From Rhodococcus spelaei (GTDB lineage: Bacteria; Actinomycetota; Actinomycetes; Mycobacteriales; Mycobacteriaceae), in assembly GCF_006704125.1 (NCBI RefSeq), contig NZ_VIGH01000006.1, positions 291,789-355,788 of the forward strand: a stretch of DNA of 64,000 bases. The letters run 5' to 3'. Below the pieces are notes generated by a model. The model made no database searches and had not been told where the DNA came from. It saw only the letters and a program-made list of their open reading frames with translations. Numbering within the stretch: the stretch's first letter is position 1; the number at the start of each line of letters is the position of its first letter. The position numbers were made by a program, and so were the translations under genes. Of this stretch, positions 27,128 to 34,546 are shown piece by piece.

Positions 27128-27459
27128 AACCCGTCGATGACGGTGCCGATCCGGCTGAGCAGGGCGCGCACGGGCCCCTCCTCGGACTCGACCGGCCGCG
27201 CCTGCCCGACGGCGTCCCGGACGAGTGCCGCGATGCTGCGGGCGTCGGTGAGGTCGATGTCGTTGACGGTGCGCTCGGCGACCGCGACGACGTCCGACTT
27301 CTCCGGCACGTCCGCGTCGAGGTCGTCGCGGTACACCTCGACGTGGAGGGTGCTGCCGCGCACCCGGAATGCGAACGCCTGGCCCTGCGCGTTGCGACCG
27401 AAGCCGTGCGCGTGGGCACCGACCGTCAGGTCTTCGAGCACGAAATCACCGTCGTCCAT
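27124..27459 (-). CDS. Small hypothetical acidic protein
   Basis: A 111-residue acidic, soluble protein with no signal peptide and no membrane segment. The sequence alternates strand-like stretches (FVLEDLTVGAHAHGFGRN, AFAFRVRGSTLHVEVYRDDL) with a helical end (ARSIAALVRDAVGQ). I recognise no family. The ATG at 27459 is chosen because GGAAGGA lies just upstream; a longer in-frame start at 27501 has no such site. It is convergent with hmuV, with overlapping stops. Codon use has the GC-rich third positions of a real gene. Confidence 0.7.
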   Translation of the reverse strand: MDDGDFVLEDLTVGAHAHGFGRNAQGQAFAFRVRGSTLHVEVYRDDLDADVPEKSDVVAVAERTVNDIDLTDARSIAALVRDAVGQARPVESEEGPVRALLSRIGTVIDGF

Positions 27460-27503
27460 GTCCGATCCTTCCCTCACGAATGTCGTGGACCGGCCCCCCA
27501 AGT

Positions 27504-27518
27504 GTTACCCACGGTAAC
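27504..27518. promoter_or_regulatory. Short inverted repeat GTTACC-N3-GGTAAC
   Basis: A perfect 6-bp inverted repeat with a 3-nt spacer in the 201-base region between the divergent hypothetical gene and the lipoprotein gene. Its symmetry and position fit a repressor site, but no cognate regulator is nearby. The rest of this region shows no other clear signal. Confidence 0.35.
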
Positions 27519-27660
27519 CCCCGATTTGTCCGAATGTCCGACTCGATTTCGGCCTGCGGAACTCGATCAGGGATGCTAGGGGGCGGACACGGTGGACCCC
27601 GGACCACGCAGCGCGTCGGCAACGATTCCGGGCCACGAAGCGGCAACAGAGGAGACGTAC

Positions 27661-28704
27661 ATGCGGCGACCGGCTGCGCGCACCACGACCGTTCTGGCCG
27701 GAGCGCTGTTATTGCTGGTCACCGGGTGTTCCTCGAGTGGTGACAACGACAAGGTCCAGACCATCGAGGCGGCCACCGCGGCGGTCTCGCCGCCAGTCTC
27801 GGGACAGCCCGCCGGCGGCGTCGTCACCCTCAACACGCCGGTTGCGGCCACCGTCTTCGACCCGAGCAACGGCACCGTGGCCATGCTCACACCCGACGCC
27901 CGCGACCTGATCCTGCTGCCCGCCGCGGCGGCTGGATCGCCGCTGCCGCCGGCCGGTGCACTCACCGACATCCCGCGACGCGACATCGCCCTTCCCGGTG
28001 GCGTCGCCTACCTCAGCGCGCCGCTCGACGGCACCGTCGCGGTGCCCGCCGGCCGGGCTGTGGTCCGGGTGAACCTCGCCAGCGGCGAAACCTCGACCAC
28101 ACCGGTCGACGGCGACGTCCAGTCGGTCGCCCTGCTCGGCGACGGCCGGCTCGCGGTCGGCACCGCGGACGGTTCGGTGCGCGAACTCGACGCGAACGGC
28201 ACCGAGACCCACCGCGTCACCGGTCTGGTCTCGGTCGACGCGCTCGGCGTCACCGGCGACAAGATCACCGCGCTCGACCGCAGGCAGACCTCCGTCACCG
28301 ACGTCAAGCTCGCCGACGGCCGACTCGGTATGGCCCTGCGCGCCGGCGAGGGTGCCACCAATCTCGTCACCGACCACGTCGGCCGGGTCCTGGTCACCGA
28401 CACCACCGGCGGGGAACTCATCTCGCTGACCACCGATCCGCTGATGATGCACCAGCGGTTCCCGGTCCCGAACTCGCCGTACGCGATCGCGGTCGACGAG
28501 TCGACGAACCTGGTGTGGGTCACTGTCACCGCCACCAACGAGGTGATCGGCTTCGACCTGTCCAGCGGGATCCCTGTCGAGAAGCACCGCTACCCCACCG
28601 TCCGACAGCCCAATGCGGTCGCGGTGGACGGCAAGACCGGCGCCCTCTACGTCGCGTCGGGGGCGGGCGACGGCCTGCAGCGCATCGACACCCGAGGACA
28701 GTGA
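27661..28704 (+). CDS. Lipoprotein with YncE/beta-propeller-like repeats
   Basis: A 347-residue exported lipoprotein. The signal [16 protein letters not shown] ends in a lipobox (VTGC, lipid cysteine near residue 23), followed by a flexible Ser/Asp linker. The rest is a series of strand-rich repeats with DG/NG turns, as in YncE/NHL-type propellers, for example [20 protein letters not shown] and [20 protein letters not shown]. These folds usually mediate binding. The ligand is unknown. The ATG at 27661 has an AGAGGAG site 6 bases upstream. The gene is 47 bases before pyrD and may be co-transcribed with it. Confidence 0.85.
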   Translation: MRRPAARTTTVLAGALLLLVTGCSSSGDNDKVQTIEAATAAVSPPVSGQPAGGVVTLNTPVAATVFDPSNGTVAMLTPDARDLILLPAAAAGSPLPPAGALTDIPRRDIALPGGVAYLSAPLDGTVAVPAGRAVVRVNLASGETSTTPVDGDVQSVALLGDGRLAVGTADGSVRELDANGTETHRVTGLVSVDALGVTGDKITALDRRQTSVTDVKLADGRLGMALRAGEGATNLVTDHVGRVLVTDTTGGELISLTTDPLMMHQRFPVPNSPYAIAVDESTNLVWVTVTATNEVIGFDLSSGIPVEKHRYPTVRQPNAVAVDGKTGALYVASGAGDGLQRIDTRGQ

Positions 28705-28751
28705 CACCCGACCGCCCCGTCGTCGCCGACCGCTCACCAGGGAGAGAACCC

Positions 28752-29822
28752 TTGTACGCCTTGCTCCTTCGCCTGCTGTTCCTGATCCCGCCGGAACGTG
28801 TGCACCACCTCGCGTTCGCGGCGATGCGCCTGGTCACCGTGGTCGGACCGGTGCGCGCGCTGGTCGCCCGGGTCCTGACCGTGCCCGATCCGGTGCTGCG
28901 CACGCGAGTGTTCGGCGTGGACTTCCCGGCGCCGCTGGGCCTTGCCGCCGGGTTCGACAAGGACGCCACCGGCGTGAACGTCTGGGGCGCACTGGGATTC
29001 GGCTTCGCGGAGGTCGGCACGGTGACCGCGCAGGCACAGCCGGGCAATCCGGCGCCGCGCCTGTTCCGTCTACCCGCGGACCGCGCGCTGCTCAACCGGA
29101 TGGGCTTCAACAACCACGGCGCCGGGCATGCGGCGAACCAGCTGCGCCTGCGCAAGACCGGAGTGCCGATCGGAGCGAACATCGGCAAGACCAAGGTGGT
29201 GGCCGCGGCTGATGCCGCCGCGGACTACGCCGCCAGCGCCCGACTGCTCGGCCCGCTGGCCGACTTCCTCGTGGTCAACGTCAGCTCGCCGAACACGCCC
29301 GGCCTGCGCGACCTGCAGGCGGTCGAGTCGCTGCGCCCGCTGCTGACCGCGGTGCAGGAATGCGTCGACGTGCCGGTGCTGGTGAAGATCGCGCCGGACC
29401 TGTCCGACGAGGACGTCGACGCGGTCGCCGACCTCGCGGTGGAGCTGGGTCTGGCCGGCATCGTGGCGACCAACACCACCATCTCGCGTGCCGGTCTGCG
29501 GACCCCCGAACACGAGGTCGTGGGGCTGGGCGCGGGCGGCGTCTCCGGCGCCCCGGTGGCCGACCGGTCGCTCGAGGTGCTGCGCAGGCTGTACGCACGA
29601 GTCGGCGACCGGCTCACGCTGATCTCCGTCGGCGGCATCGAGACCGCCGACCAGGCGTGGGAACGCATCCTCGCCGGCGCTTCGCTGGTGCAGGGATACA
29701 CCGGCTTCATCTACGGCGGGCCGTTCTGGATGAAGCGGATCCACAAGGGCCTGGCTCAGCGGCTGCGCGCGGGCGGGTACGCGTCCCTGGCCGACGCGGT
29801 CGGCGCCGAGACCAGGCGCTGA
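28752..29822 (+). CDS. pyrD: Quinone-dependent dihydroorotate dehydrogenase PyrD (class 2)
   Basis: A 356-residue membrane-associated flavoenzyme that oxidises dihydroorotate to orotate in pyrimidine synthesis and passes electrons to menaquinone. The class 2 N-terminal helix ([20 protein letters not shown]) is present. FMN/substrate motifs include [19 protein letters not shown], and [11 protein letters not shown] with the catalytic serine of class 2 enzymes, then ISVGGIE and YTGFIYGGP. The TTG at 28752 is chosen as start: AGGGAGAG lies about 7 bases upstream, and homologues begin with the residues YALL. A palindromic repeat follows the stop and may serve as terminator. Confidence 0.96.
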   Translation: MYALLLRLLFLIPPERVHHLAFAAMRLVTVVGPVRALVARVLTVPDPVLRTRVFGVDFPAPLGLAAGFDKDATGVNVWGALGFGFAEVGTVTAQAQPGNPAPRLFRLPADRALLNRMGFNNHGAGHAANQLRLRKTGVPIGANIGKTKVVAAADAAADYAASARLLGPLADFLVVNVSSPNTPGLRDLQAVESLRPLLTAVQECVDVPVLVKIAPDLSDEDVDAVADLAVELGLAGIVATNTTISRAGLRTPEHEVVGLGAGGVSGAPVADRSLEVLRRLYARVGDRLTLISVGGIETADQAWERILAGASLVQGYTGFIYGGPFWMKRIHKGLAQRLRAGGYASLADAVGAETRR

Positions 29823-29830
29823 CAGCACAC

Positions 29831-29887
29831 TGAACGGGAGTTCAGTGGTCAGTTTCGGACTGAAGTTGACCACTGACTTCCCGTTCA
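29831..29887. repeat. Palindromic repeat, copy A (after pyrD)
   Basis: Arms 29831-29851 (TGAACGGGAGTTCAGTGGTCA) complement 29867-29887 with two mismatches around a 15-nt loop. Nearly the same palindrome recurs at 30852-30907, on the other side of the DUF559 gene. It could act as pyrD terminator, but two matching copies around one gene suggest a repeat element. Confidence 0.8.
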
Positions 29888-29980
29888 CGCCTGTGGATGC
29901 AGTCGGAAACAATCCCCAAGCGGGCCAAACCCCCAGGATCGCACGCCGGCGCGAACGGTCGGCCATGCCACTGTGTCGGC

Positions 29981-30847
29981 ATGGGGAGAATTCTCGTGCC
30001 GTTCCGTGCCTCGACGGCAATCGAGCAGGGGCTCGTCAACCGCTACCAGATCCGGCACCAGTACACGCGCATCTACCCCGACACCTACCTACACCGCGAT
30101 ATCGAGCTCGACGCCGTCGTCCGCGCGCAGGCGGTGTGGTGTTGGTCCGGCGGCCGGGGCGTCCTCGCGGGCTGGTCGGCGGCGGCGCTGTGGGGAACCA
30201 AGTGGATCGCCGCGGACACCCCGGGTGCGATAGCGCGTGCCGAGCACATGTACCCGCCGCGCGGCCTGACCCTGTACCGCGACTCGTTACCCGCTTCCGA
30301 GTTCAGGTTGCGTGGCTCCTATCCGGTGACTGACCCCGCTCGGACTGCGTTCGATCTCGGCCGCAAGCTGCCGCTCGATGCTGCGGTAGAGGCCGTCGAC
30401 GCCATCTACCAGGCCACCGAGCTCACTCGTGCCGAACTGACGGTATTCACCGCGCAGCACCCCGGGGAACGCGGAGTCGTCCAACTCCGCGAGGTGATCG
30501 CGCTGTCCGACGAGGGCGCGGAGTCGCCTTGGGAGACGAAGACCCGTCTGGCAATCGTGCGCGCCGGCCTGCCTCGTCCAGACACTCAGATCGCCGTTCA
30601 CACCAAGGACGGCATGTTCATCGGGCGTGTGGACATGATCTGGGAGCGTTGGCGGGTGATCGTCGAGTACGACGGCGACCACCATTTCGACTCGGCGCAG
30701 CGGAATCGGGACGTGGAGCGGTGGAACGCACTCGAGGCGGCCGGATGGCGGGTCATTCGCGTCAAGGCCAGACAACTCACCCGCGGGCGCGCGACGCTCA
30801 TGGGCCAGATCCGCACGGTCCTGCACGACGCCGGCGCCCGCCTCTGA
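29981..30847 (+). CDS. DUF559 / AbiEi-like protein with a Vsr-type nuclease-like C-terminus
   Basis: A 288-residue cytosolic protein. The N-terminal region (RASTAIEQGLVNRYQIRHQY then TRIYPDTYL) resembles the AbiEi antitoxin-type winged-helix proteins. The C-terminal part (RVDMIWERWRVIVEYDGDHH, then RDVERWNALEAAGWRVIRV) matches DUF559, a fold related to very-short-patch repair endonucleases with candidate metal residues D and E. Such genes are common as scattered copies in mycolic-acid actinobacteria, and the function is unproven. The ATG at 29981 gives the common N-terminus; one at 29897 is also in frame. It is bracketed by two matching palindromes. Confidence 0.8.
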   Translation: MGRILVPFRASTAIEQGLVNRYQIRHQYTRIYPDTYLHRDIELDAVVRAQAVWCWSGGRGVLAGWSAAALWGTKWIAADTPGAIARAEHMYPPRGLTLYRDSLPASEFRLRGSYPVTDPARTAFDLGRKLPLDAAVEAVDAIYQATELTRAELTVFTAQHPGERGVVQLREVIALSDEGAESPWETKTRLAIVRAGLPRPDTQIAVHTKDGMFIGRVDMIWERWRVIVEYDGDHHFDSAQRNRDVERWNALEAAGWRVIRVKARQLTRGRATLMGQIRTVLHDAGARL

Positions 30848-30851
30848 CCGC

Positions 30852-30907
30852 CGAACGGGAACTCAGTGATTACTTTCGAACAAGATGTCACCACTGAATT
30901 CCCGTTC
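30852..30907. repeat. Palindromic repeat, copy B (after the DUF559 gene)
   Basis: An imperfect palindrome with outer arms GAACGGGAA and TTCCCGTTC and the inner motif TCAGTG/CACTGA, clearly related to copy A at 29831-29887. It begins 5 bases after the DUF559 stop and ends 15 bases before the end of the convergent PEBP gene, so it may also terminate transcription from both sides. Confidence 0.75.
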
Positions 30908-30921
30908 AATCCTTGTGTGGC

Positions 30922-31455
30922 TCAGTGACCGAAGGTGGCCGTGAGGGTGGCGCGCGCGATCGCGTGGCTGAACAGGTTGAAGCCGAGGAACGCCGGGGTG
31001 GCGTCCACGTCGAGGCCGTCGACGGTCTCCACGCTCAGGGCGTGGACGGCGAAGATGTAGCGGTGCGGGCCGTGCCCGACCGGCGGCGCCGAGCCCAGGT
31101 AGCGGTGTCCCCCGCCGTCGTTCTTGAGGGTGACGGCACCCGCGGGCAGCCCCGCGCCCGTGCCGTCACCGGCGTTCGCGGCGAGGGAGGTGACGGATGC
31201 CGGGATGTTCGCGACGGCCCAGTGCCAGAAGCCCGACGCGGTCGGCGCGTCCGGGTCGAACATCGTCACCGCGAAGCTCTTCGTCTCGGGCGGGAACCCC
31301 GACCAGGACAGCTGCGGGGACACGTCCTCGCCGCCGGGGACGCCGAAGATGCCGCTGCGCTGTGCGGGGGGCACCTCGCCGCCCTCTGTGATCTGCTCCG
31401 AGGTCAGTTCGAAGGTCGGCAGGTCCGGCAGCGGTCCATACGGGTCGTGTGACAT
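30922..31455 (-). CDS. YbhB/YbcL family protein (PEBP, Raf kinase inhibitor-like)
   Basis: A 177-residue phosphatidylethanolamine-binding-protein homologue. The ligand-pocket motifs are present: [14 protein letters not shown] (residues about 66-79) and the [14 protein letters not shown] segment, with EDVSPQLSW upstream. Bacterial members are cytosolic or periplasmic, and their ligand is unknown. No signal peptide is visible. It precedes the M20 peptidase gene in the window but follows it in transcription, 42 bases after that gene's stop, so the two may be co-transcribed. Confidence 0.92.
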   Translation of the reverse strand: MSHDPYGPLPDLPTFELTSEQITEGGEVPPAQRSGIFGVPGGEDVSPQLSWSGFPPETKSFAVTMFDPDAPTASGFWHWAVANIPASVTSLAANAGDGTGAGLPAGAVTLKNDGGGHRYLGSAPPVGHGPHRYIFAVHALSVETVDGLDVDATPAFLGFNLFSHAIARATLTATFGH

Positions 31456-31497
31456 GGGAGTCCTTTCGTCGGTGGCGCCAGTGGCTGGCGGGGCGGC

Positions 31498-32856
31498 TCA
31501 GCTGTTCATCAGGAAGTGCTCGAGCACCCGCGTACCGAACTTTAGTGCGTCCACCGGCACCCGCTCGTCCACGCCGTGGAAGAGCGCGCTGAAGTCGAGC
31601 TCGGGAGGCAGTTGCAGCGGCGCGAAGCCGAAGCAGCGAATTCCCAACTTGGCGAACGCCTTTGCGTCGGTCCCGCCGGAGAGCATGTAGGGCACGGTGC
31701 GCCCGTTCGGGTCGTGCGCGAGGATCGCGTCGTTCATCGCGTCCACCAGGTGGCCGTCGAAGGTCGTCTCGTACGAGTCGAGCTTGGTGATCCACTCGCG
31801 CGTCACGTCGGGACCGATCAGCTCGTCGACCTCCCGCTCGAACGCGGCCTGCCTGCCCGGCAACACCCGGCAGTCCACGACCGCCTCGGCGGTCTGCGGG
31901 ATGACGTTCGCCTTGTAGCCTGCCCGCAGCATGGTCGGGTTCGCGGTGTCGCGAAGGGTGGCACCGATGATCCGCGAGATGGTACCGAGCTTGGCGAGGG
32001 TGCCGTCGATGTCCGGCGAGTGCGGGTCGAACTCGACCCCCGTCTCCGCGCTGACCGCGCCGAGGAACTCCGCGACCGAATCGGGCACCACCAGCGGGAA
32101 CGTGTGCCGTCCGAGCCGCGCGACCGCCTCGGCCAGGATGGTCACCGCATTGTCCTCGTGCAGGAACGAACCGTGACCGGCGCGCGCCTTCGCGGTCAGT
32201 CGCATCCAGCCGAGCCCCTTCTCGGCGGTCTCGACGAGGTAGAGCCGCGCGTCGGTGCCGTCCGGGCGCGCCACGCTCAGCGAGAAGCCCCCGACCTCCC
32301 CGACCGCCTCGGTGACACCGTCGAACAGGTCCGGCCGGTGCTCGACCAGCCACTGCGAACCCCAGGTCCCGCCCGCCTCCTCGTCGGCGAGGAACGCGAA
32401 CACGAGGTCGCGTGGGGGTACGGTGCCCTCGGCCTTGAACTGCCTGGCCAGGGCGAGCGTCATCCCGACCATGTCCTTCATGTCGATGGCGCCGCGCCCC
32501 CACACGTACCCGTCCTCGACCGCACCGGAGAACGGGTGCACGCTCCAGTCGGCCGGCTCGGCGGGCACCACGTCGAGGTGACCGTGGATCATCAGGGCGC
32601 CGCGGTCGGGGTCGGCCCCGCGGAGCCGGGCGAAGACGTTGCCGCGACCCGGTTGCCCGGACTCGACGTACACCGTCTCGTAGCCGACCTCCTCGAGTTG
32701 TGCGGCCACCCACTGCGCACATTCCCGCTCACCCTTGGTGGTCGCGAGCTCACCGGTGTTGGAGGTGTCGAATCGGATCAGCGCACTCACGAGGTCGACG
32801 ACCTCGGATTCGGCGCGGGAGGGAACGGAATTCACAGTGTCATCGATGTCGGGCAC
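31498..32856 (-). CDS. M20-family metallopeptidase (zinc-dependent amidohydrolase/dipeptidase)
   Basis: A 452-residue cytosolic peptidase of the M20/M25/M40 type. Metal-site motifs in order are MIHGHLDVVP (His and the base Asp, residues about 90-99), GRGAIDMKD (bridging Asp, about 119-127) and FLADEEAGG (general-base Glu and metal Glu, about 155-163); the lid/dimerisation domain lies in the middle and a final histidine in MLSGGTDAKAF... toward the end. The substrate (dipeptide, acylated amino acid or similar) cannot be told. No signal peptide. The PEBP gene follows on the same strand. Confidence 0.92.
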   Translation of the reverse strand: MPDIDDTVNSVPSRAESEVVDLVSALIRFDTSNTGELATTKGERECAQWVAAQLEEVGYETVYVESGQPGRGNVFARLRGADPDRGALMIHGHLDVVPAEPADWSVHPFSGAVEDGYVWGRGAIDMKDMVGMTLALARQFKAEGTVPPRDLVFAFLADEEAGGTWGSQWLVEHRPDLFDGVTEAVGEVGGFSLSVARPDGTDARLYLVETAEKGLGWMRLTAKARAGHGSFLHEDNAVTILAEAVARLGRHTFPLVVPDSVAEFLGAVSAETGVEFDPHSPDIDGTLAKLGTISRIIGATLRDTANPTMLRAGYKANVIPQTAEAVVDCRVLPGRQAAFEREVDELIGPDVTREWITKLDSYETTFDGHLVDAMNDAILAHDPNGRTVPYMLSGGTDAKAFAKLGIRCFGFAPLQLPPELDFSALFHGVDERVPVDALKFGTRVLEHFLMNS

Positions 32857-32943
32857 TCCCCTTTCCTACCACCGGGCTGTGCCCTCCGGTCGCTCCGCAG
32901 GCTCCGCTCCTGCCTGCGTTTACCTGCGCTGACGACGCGATTT

Positions 32944-32972
32944 TGGCCTTTGGCCCGGTCTGGGTTAATCTT
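32944..32972 (+). promoter_or_regulatory. Candidate promoter of the tRNA-Leu gene
   Basis: A TTGGCC hexamer (32944-32949) is followed after exactly 17 bases by TAATCT (32967-32972). A transcript would start near 32979, about 40 bases before the tRNA. The spacing and AT-richness stand out from the GC-rich surroundings; the match to sigma-70-type consensus is partial. Confidence 0.5.
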
Positions 32973-33016
32973 TCCCAGCACGCAGCGAGCAGGCGAGCGA
33001 GATTGAGAGTGCGCAA

Positions 33017-33102
33017 GCGCGAGTGGCGGAATGGCAGACGCGCTAGCTTGAGGTGCTAGTGTCCTACTAATGGACGTGGGGGTTCAAGTCCCCCCTCGCG
33101 CA
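33017..33102 (+). tRNA. tRNA-Leu (anticodon GAG)
   Basis: An 86-nt class II tRNA. The acceptor stem GCGCGAG (33017-33023) pairs with CTCGCGC (33095-33101), and A33102 is the discriminator. The anticodon arm is CTAGC-TTGAGGT-GCTAG with anticodon GAG, which reads CUC/CUU leucine codons. A long variable arm (GTCC...GGAC) and the T-arm GGGGG-TTCAAGT-CCCCC complete the fold. CCA is not encoded. Confidence 0.97.
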
Positions 33103-33126
33103 CTCTGAGTTGAGACAGACGAGAAG

Positions 33127-33155
33127 GACCCCGGATTTCCATCCGGGGTCTTTCT
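33127..33155 (+). terminator. Intrinsic terminator after tRNA-Leu
   Basis: A perfect 10-bp stem (GACCCCGGAT at 33127-33136 with 33141-33150) and a TTCC loop are followed by TTTCTT. It lies 25 bases after the tRNA. Confidence 0.9.
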
Positions 33156-33181
33156 TCGTTTCATACCAACACCTTTCGCAA

Positions 33182-34363
33182 TCAGTGTGGCTGCCCCGCC
33201 AACCTCTCCGCCGACACGAGTTCGCGCATCGCCAACTCCTTGGCACACGCGAACAGCGCCCCGACTGCGCTGATCCTCGGGAAGGTCAGCCCGGTGTGTC
33301 CGACATTGTCGTGTTCGTCGTCGCCGTCGTAGACGACGGTCGCCCCACGCAACAGCCACCGCTTGACGTCGGCGACCGTCGGCAGTTCCCCGGTGGTACG
33401 CAGGTGGAAGGACTGCAGCAGTGCGACCACGCCGGCCGTCACCGCCGTCGCCCGGCTCGATCCGTACTGGATGGACTCACCGGTGTCGTTGCGGATGCCC
33501 GCGGAGGTCACGGGCGATCCGGGCGCGAAGATGTCCGTCGCGCACGGGCCGCCGACCTTGTGGTGCAGCCGCTGCGAGAACGGCGTCAACCGGTCGGGCA
33601 GGGTGGAGAACGCCTTCGCCCCGTCCGGGTACCGGAACGGTCCCTCGTCCGCGTCGTACACGGCGCCCACGCTCAGGGTCTGCCGGAAGATCGCCGGATA
33701 GCTCATCCCCTGGACCCCGCCGTGCGCGTGGTACTCGTTGCCCGCGCAGACACAGCACGCGACGCCGGCGTCGGTCAGCTCCTGCAGCAAGGCGCCGATC
33801 GCGTCGCCGGGCAGGTCGGTGTCCGTCGCCCTGTTGTCCGCGGCGCCGAGCGACATGCACAACGTGGAGATGCCCAGCGTCATCCGATGGTCGAGCACCC
33901 AGTCGAGCCCGCGCGCGACATCGGCGAAGCGCCCGCGACCATCGTCGCCGAGTACCTTCACCGGCACGATGCGCGCGTTCGGTGCGACCCCGGTGTGGAT
34001 GCGACCCGCGCAGACGATGCCCGCGACCGAGGTTCCGTGCCCGTGCAGGTCGGTCGCGTCCGTCGCGTCGCCGCCGTGGCCGGTGGTGACGTTGCGTCCC
34101 GGCACCACGCGGCCCGCGAAATCCACGTGGCTGCCGCGCAATCCGGTGTCCAGCACGGCGACGGTGACGCCCGAGCCGCCGACGTTGAAATCGCGCCGCG
34201 CCTCGGGCGCGCGGACCAGCAGGTCGATGTCCGTCAGCTCCGGCAGGTAGGGGCCGTCCTTCTGGACCGGTGTCTCGACCGGGGCCACCGATTCGGCGTG
34301 CAGGAGAAGATGGCTCGAGCCCTGACTCAGGGCCTTGTCGTTCATGATGGCCTTGTCGTTCAT
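33182..34363 (-). CDS. Subtilisin-like (S8) serine peptidase without a signal peptide
   Basis: A 393-residue S8 peptidase. The triad is readable as D72 (AVLDTGLRGSH), H109 (HGHGTSVAG) and S303 (YGSSRATA, where the usual GTS reads GSS), with oxyanion Asn209 in CAGNEYHAHG. No signal peptide or membrane anchor is present, so it appears intracellular or is released by another route. Residues 1-30 may act as a propeptide. The N-terminus is a duplication (MNDKAI/MNDKAL), giving two possible ATG starts at 34363 and 34345. No toxin, lantibiotic or mycosin-type partner gene is adjacent, so its target is unknown. Confidence 0.87.
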   Translation of the reverse strand: MNDKAIMNDKALSQGSSHLLLHAESVAPVETPVQKDGPYLPELTDIDLLVRAPEARRDFNVGGSGVTVAVLDTGLRGSHVDFAGRVVPGRNVTTGHGGDATDATDLHGHGTSVAGIVCAGRIHTGVAPNARIVPVKVLGDDGRGRFADVARGLDWVLDHRMTLGISTLCMSLGAADNRATDTDLPGDAIGALLQELTDAGVACCVCAGNEYHAHGGVQGMSYPAIFRQTLSVGAVYDADEGPFRYPDGAKAFSTLPDRLTPFSQRLHHKVGGPCATDIFAPGSPVTSAGIRNDTGESIQYGSSRATAVTAGVVALLQSFHLRTTGELPTVADVKRWLLRGATVVYDGDDEHDNVGHTGLTFPRISAVGALFACAKELAMRELVSAERLAGQPH

Positions 34364-34475
34364 GATCGTGGCCTTTCGTACTGTCGGGCGTGTGTGGCCT
34401 CACCCGACGATCCCCCGACCCGTCAAATTTTCCTCGCCCGGCGCCGTGATGTCACCAGCCCGGGCGGTCGAATCG

Positions 34476-34515
34476 GCTGGTCGTCGCGAATTCGGTAGAA
34501 TTCGTCCCGACCAGC
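34476..34515 (+). promoter_or_regulatory. Palindromic operator overlapping a candidate -10 element
   Basis: Arms 34476-34493 and 34498-34515 complement each other at 15 of 18 positions around a 4-nt spacer; the outer eight bases (GCTGGTCG) and the inner seven (CGAATTC) pair perfectly. TAGAAT, a good -10 hexamer, lies at 34496-34501 in its centre. The site is 31 bases before the SDR gene, so a dimeric regulator bound here would block that promoter. Confidence 0.6.
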
Positions 34516-34546
34516 ACGACGAGATCAGAACTGAGCTACCAACCCC

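Noticed and set aside
29831..29887. Palindrome read as an insertion-sequence end
   Set aside because: No transposase gene or target-site duplication is seen; it is kept only as a repeat of unknown nature.
30922..32856. PEBP and M20 peptidase genes considered as part of a toxin or defence unit with the DUF559 gene
   Set aside because: They lie on the opposite strand, separated by a terminator-like palindrome, and are common housekeeping families.
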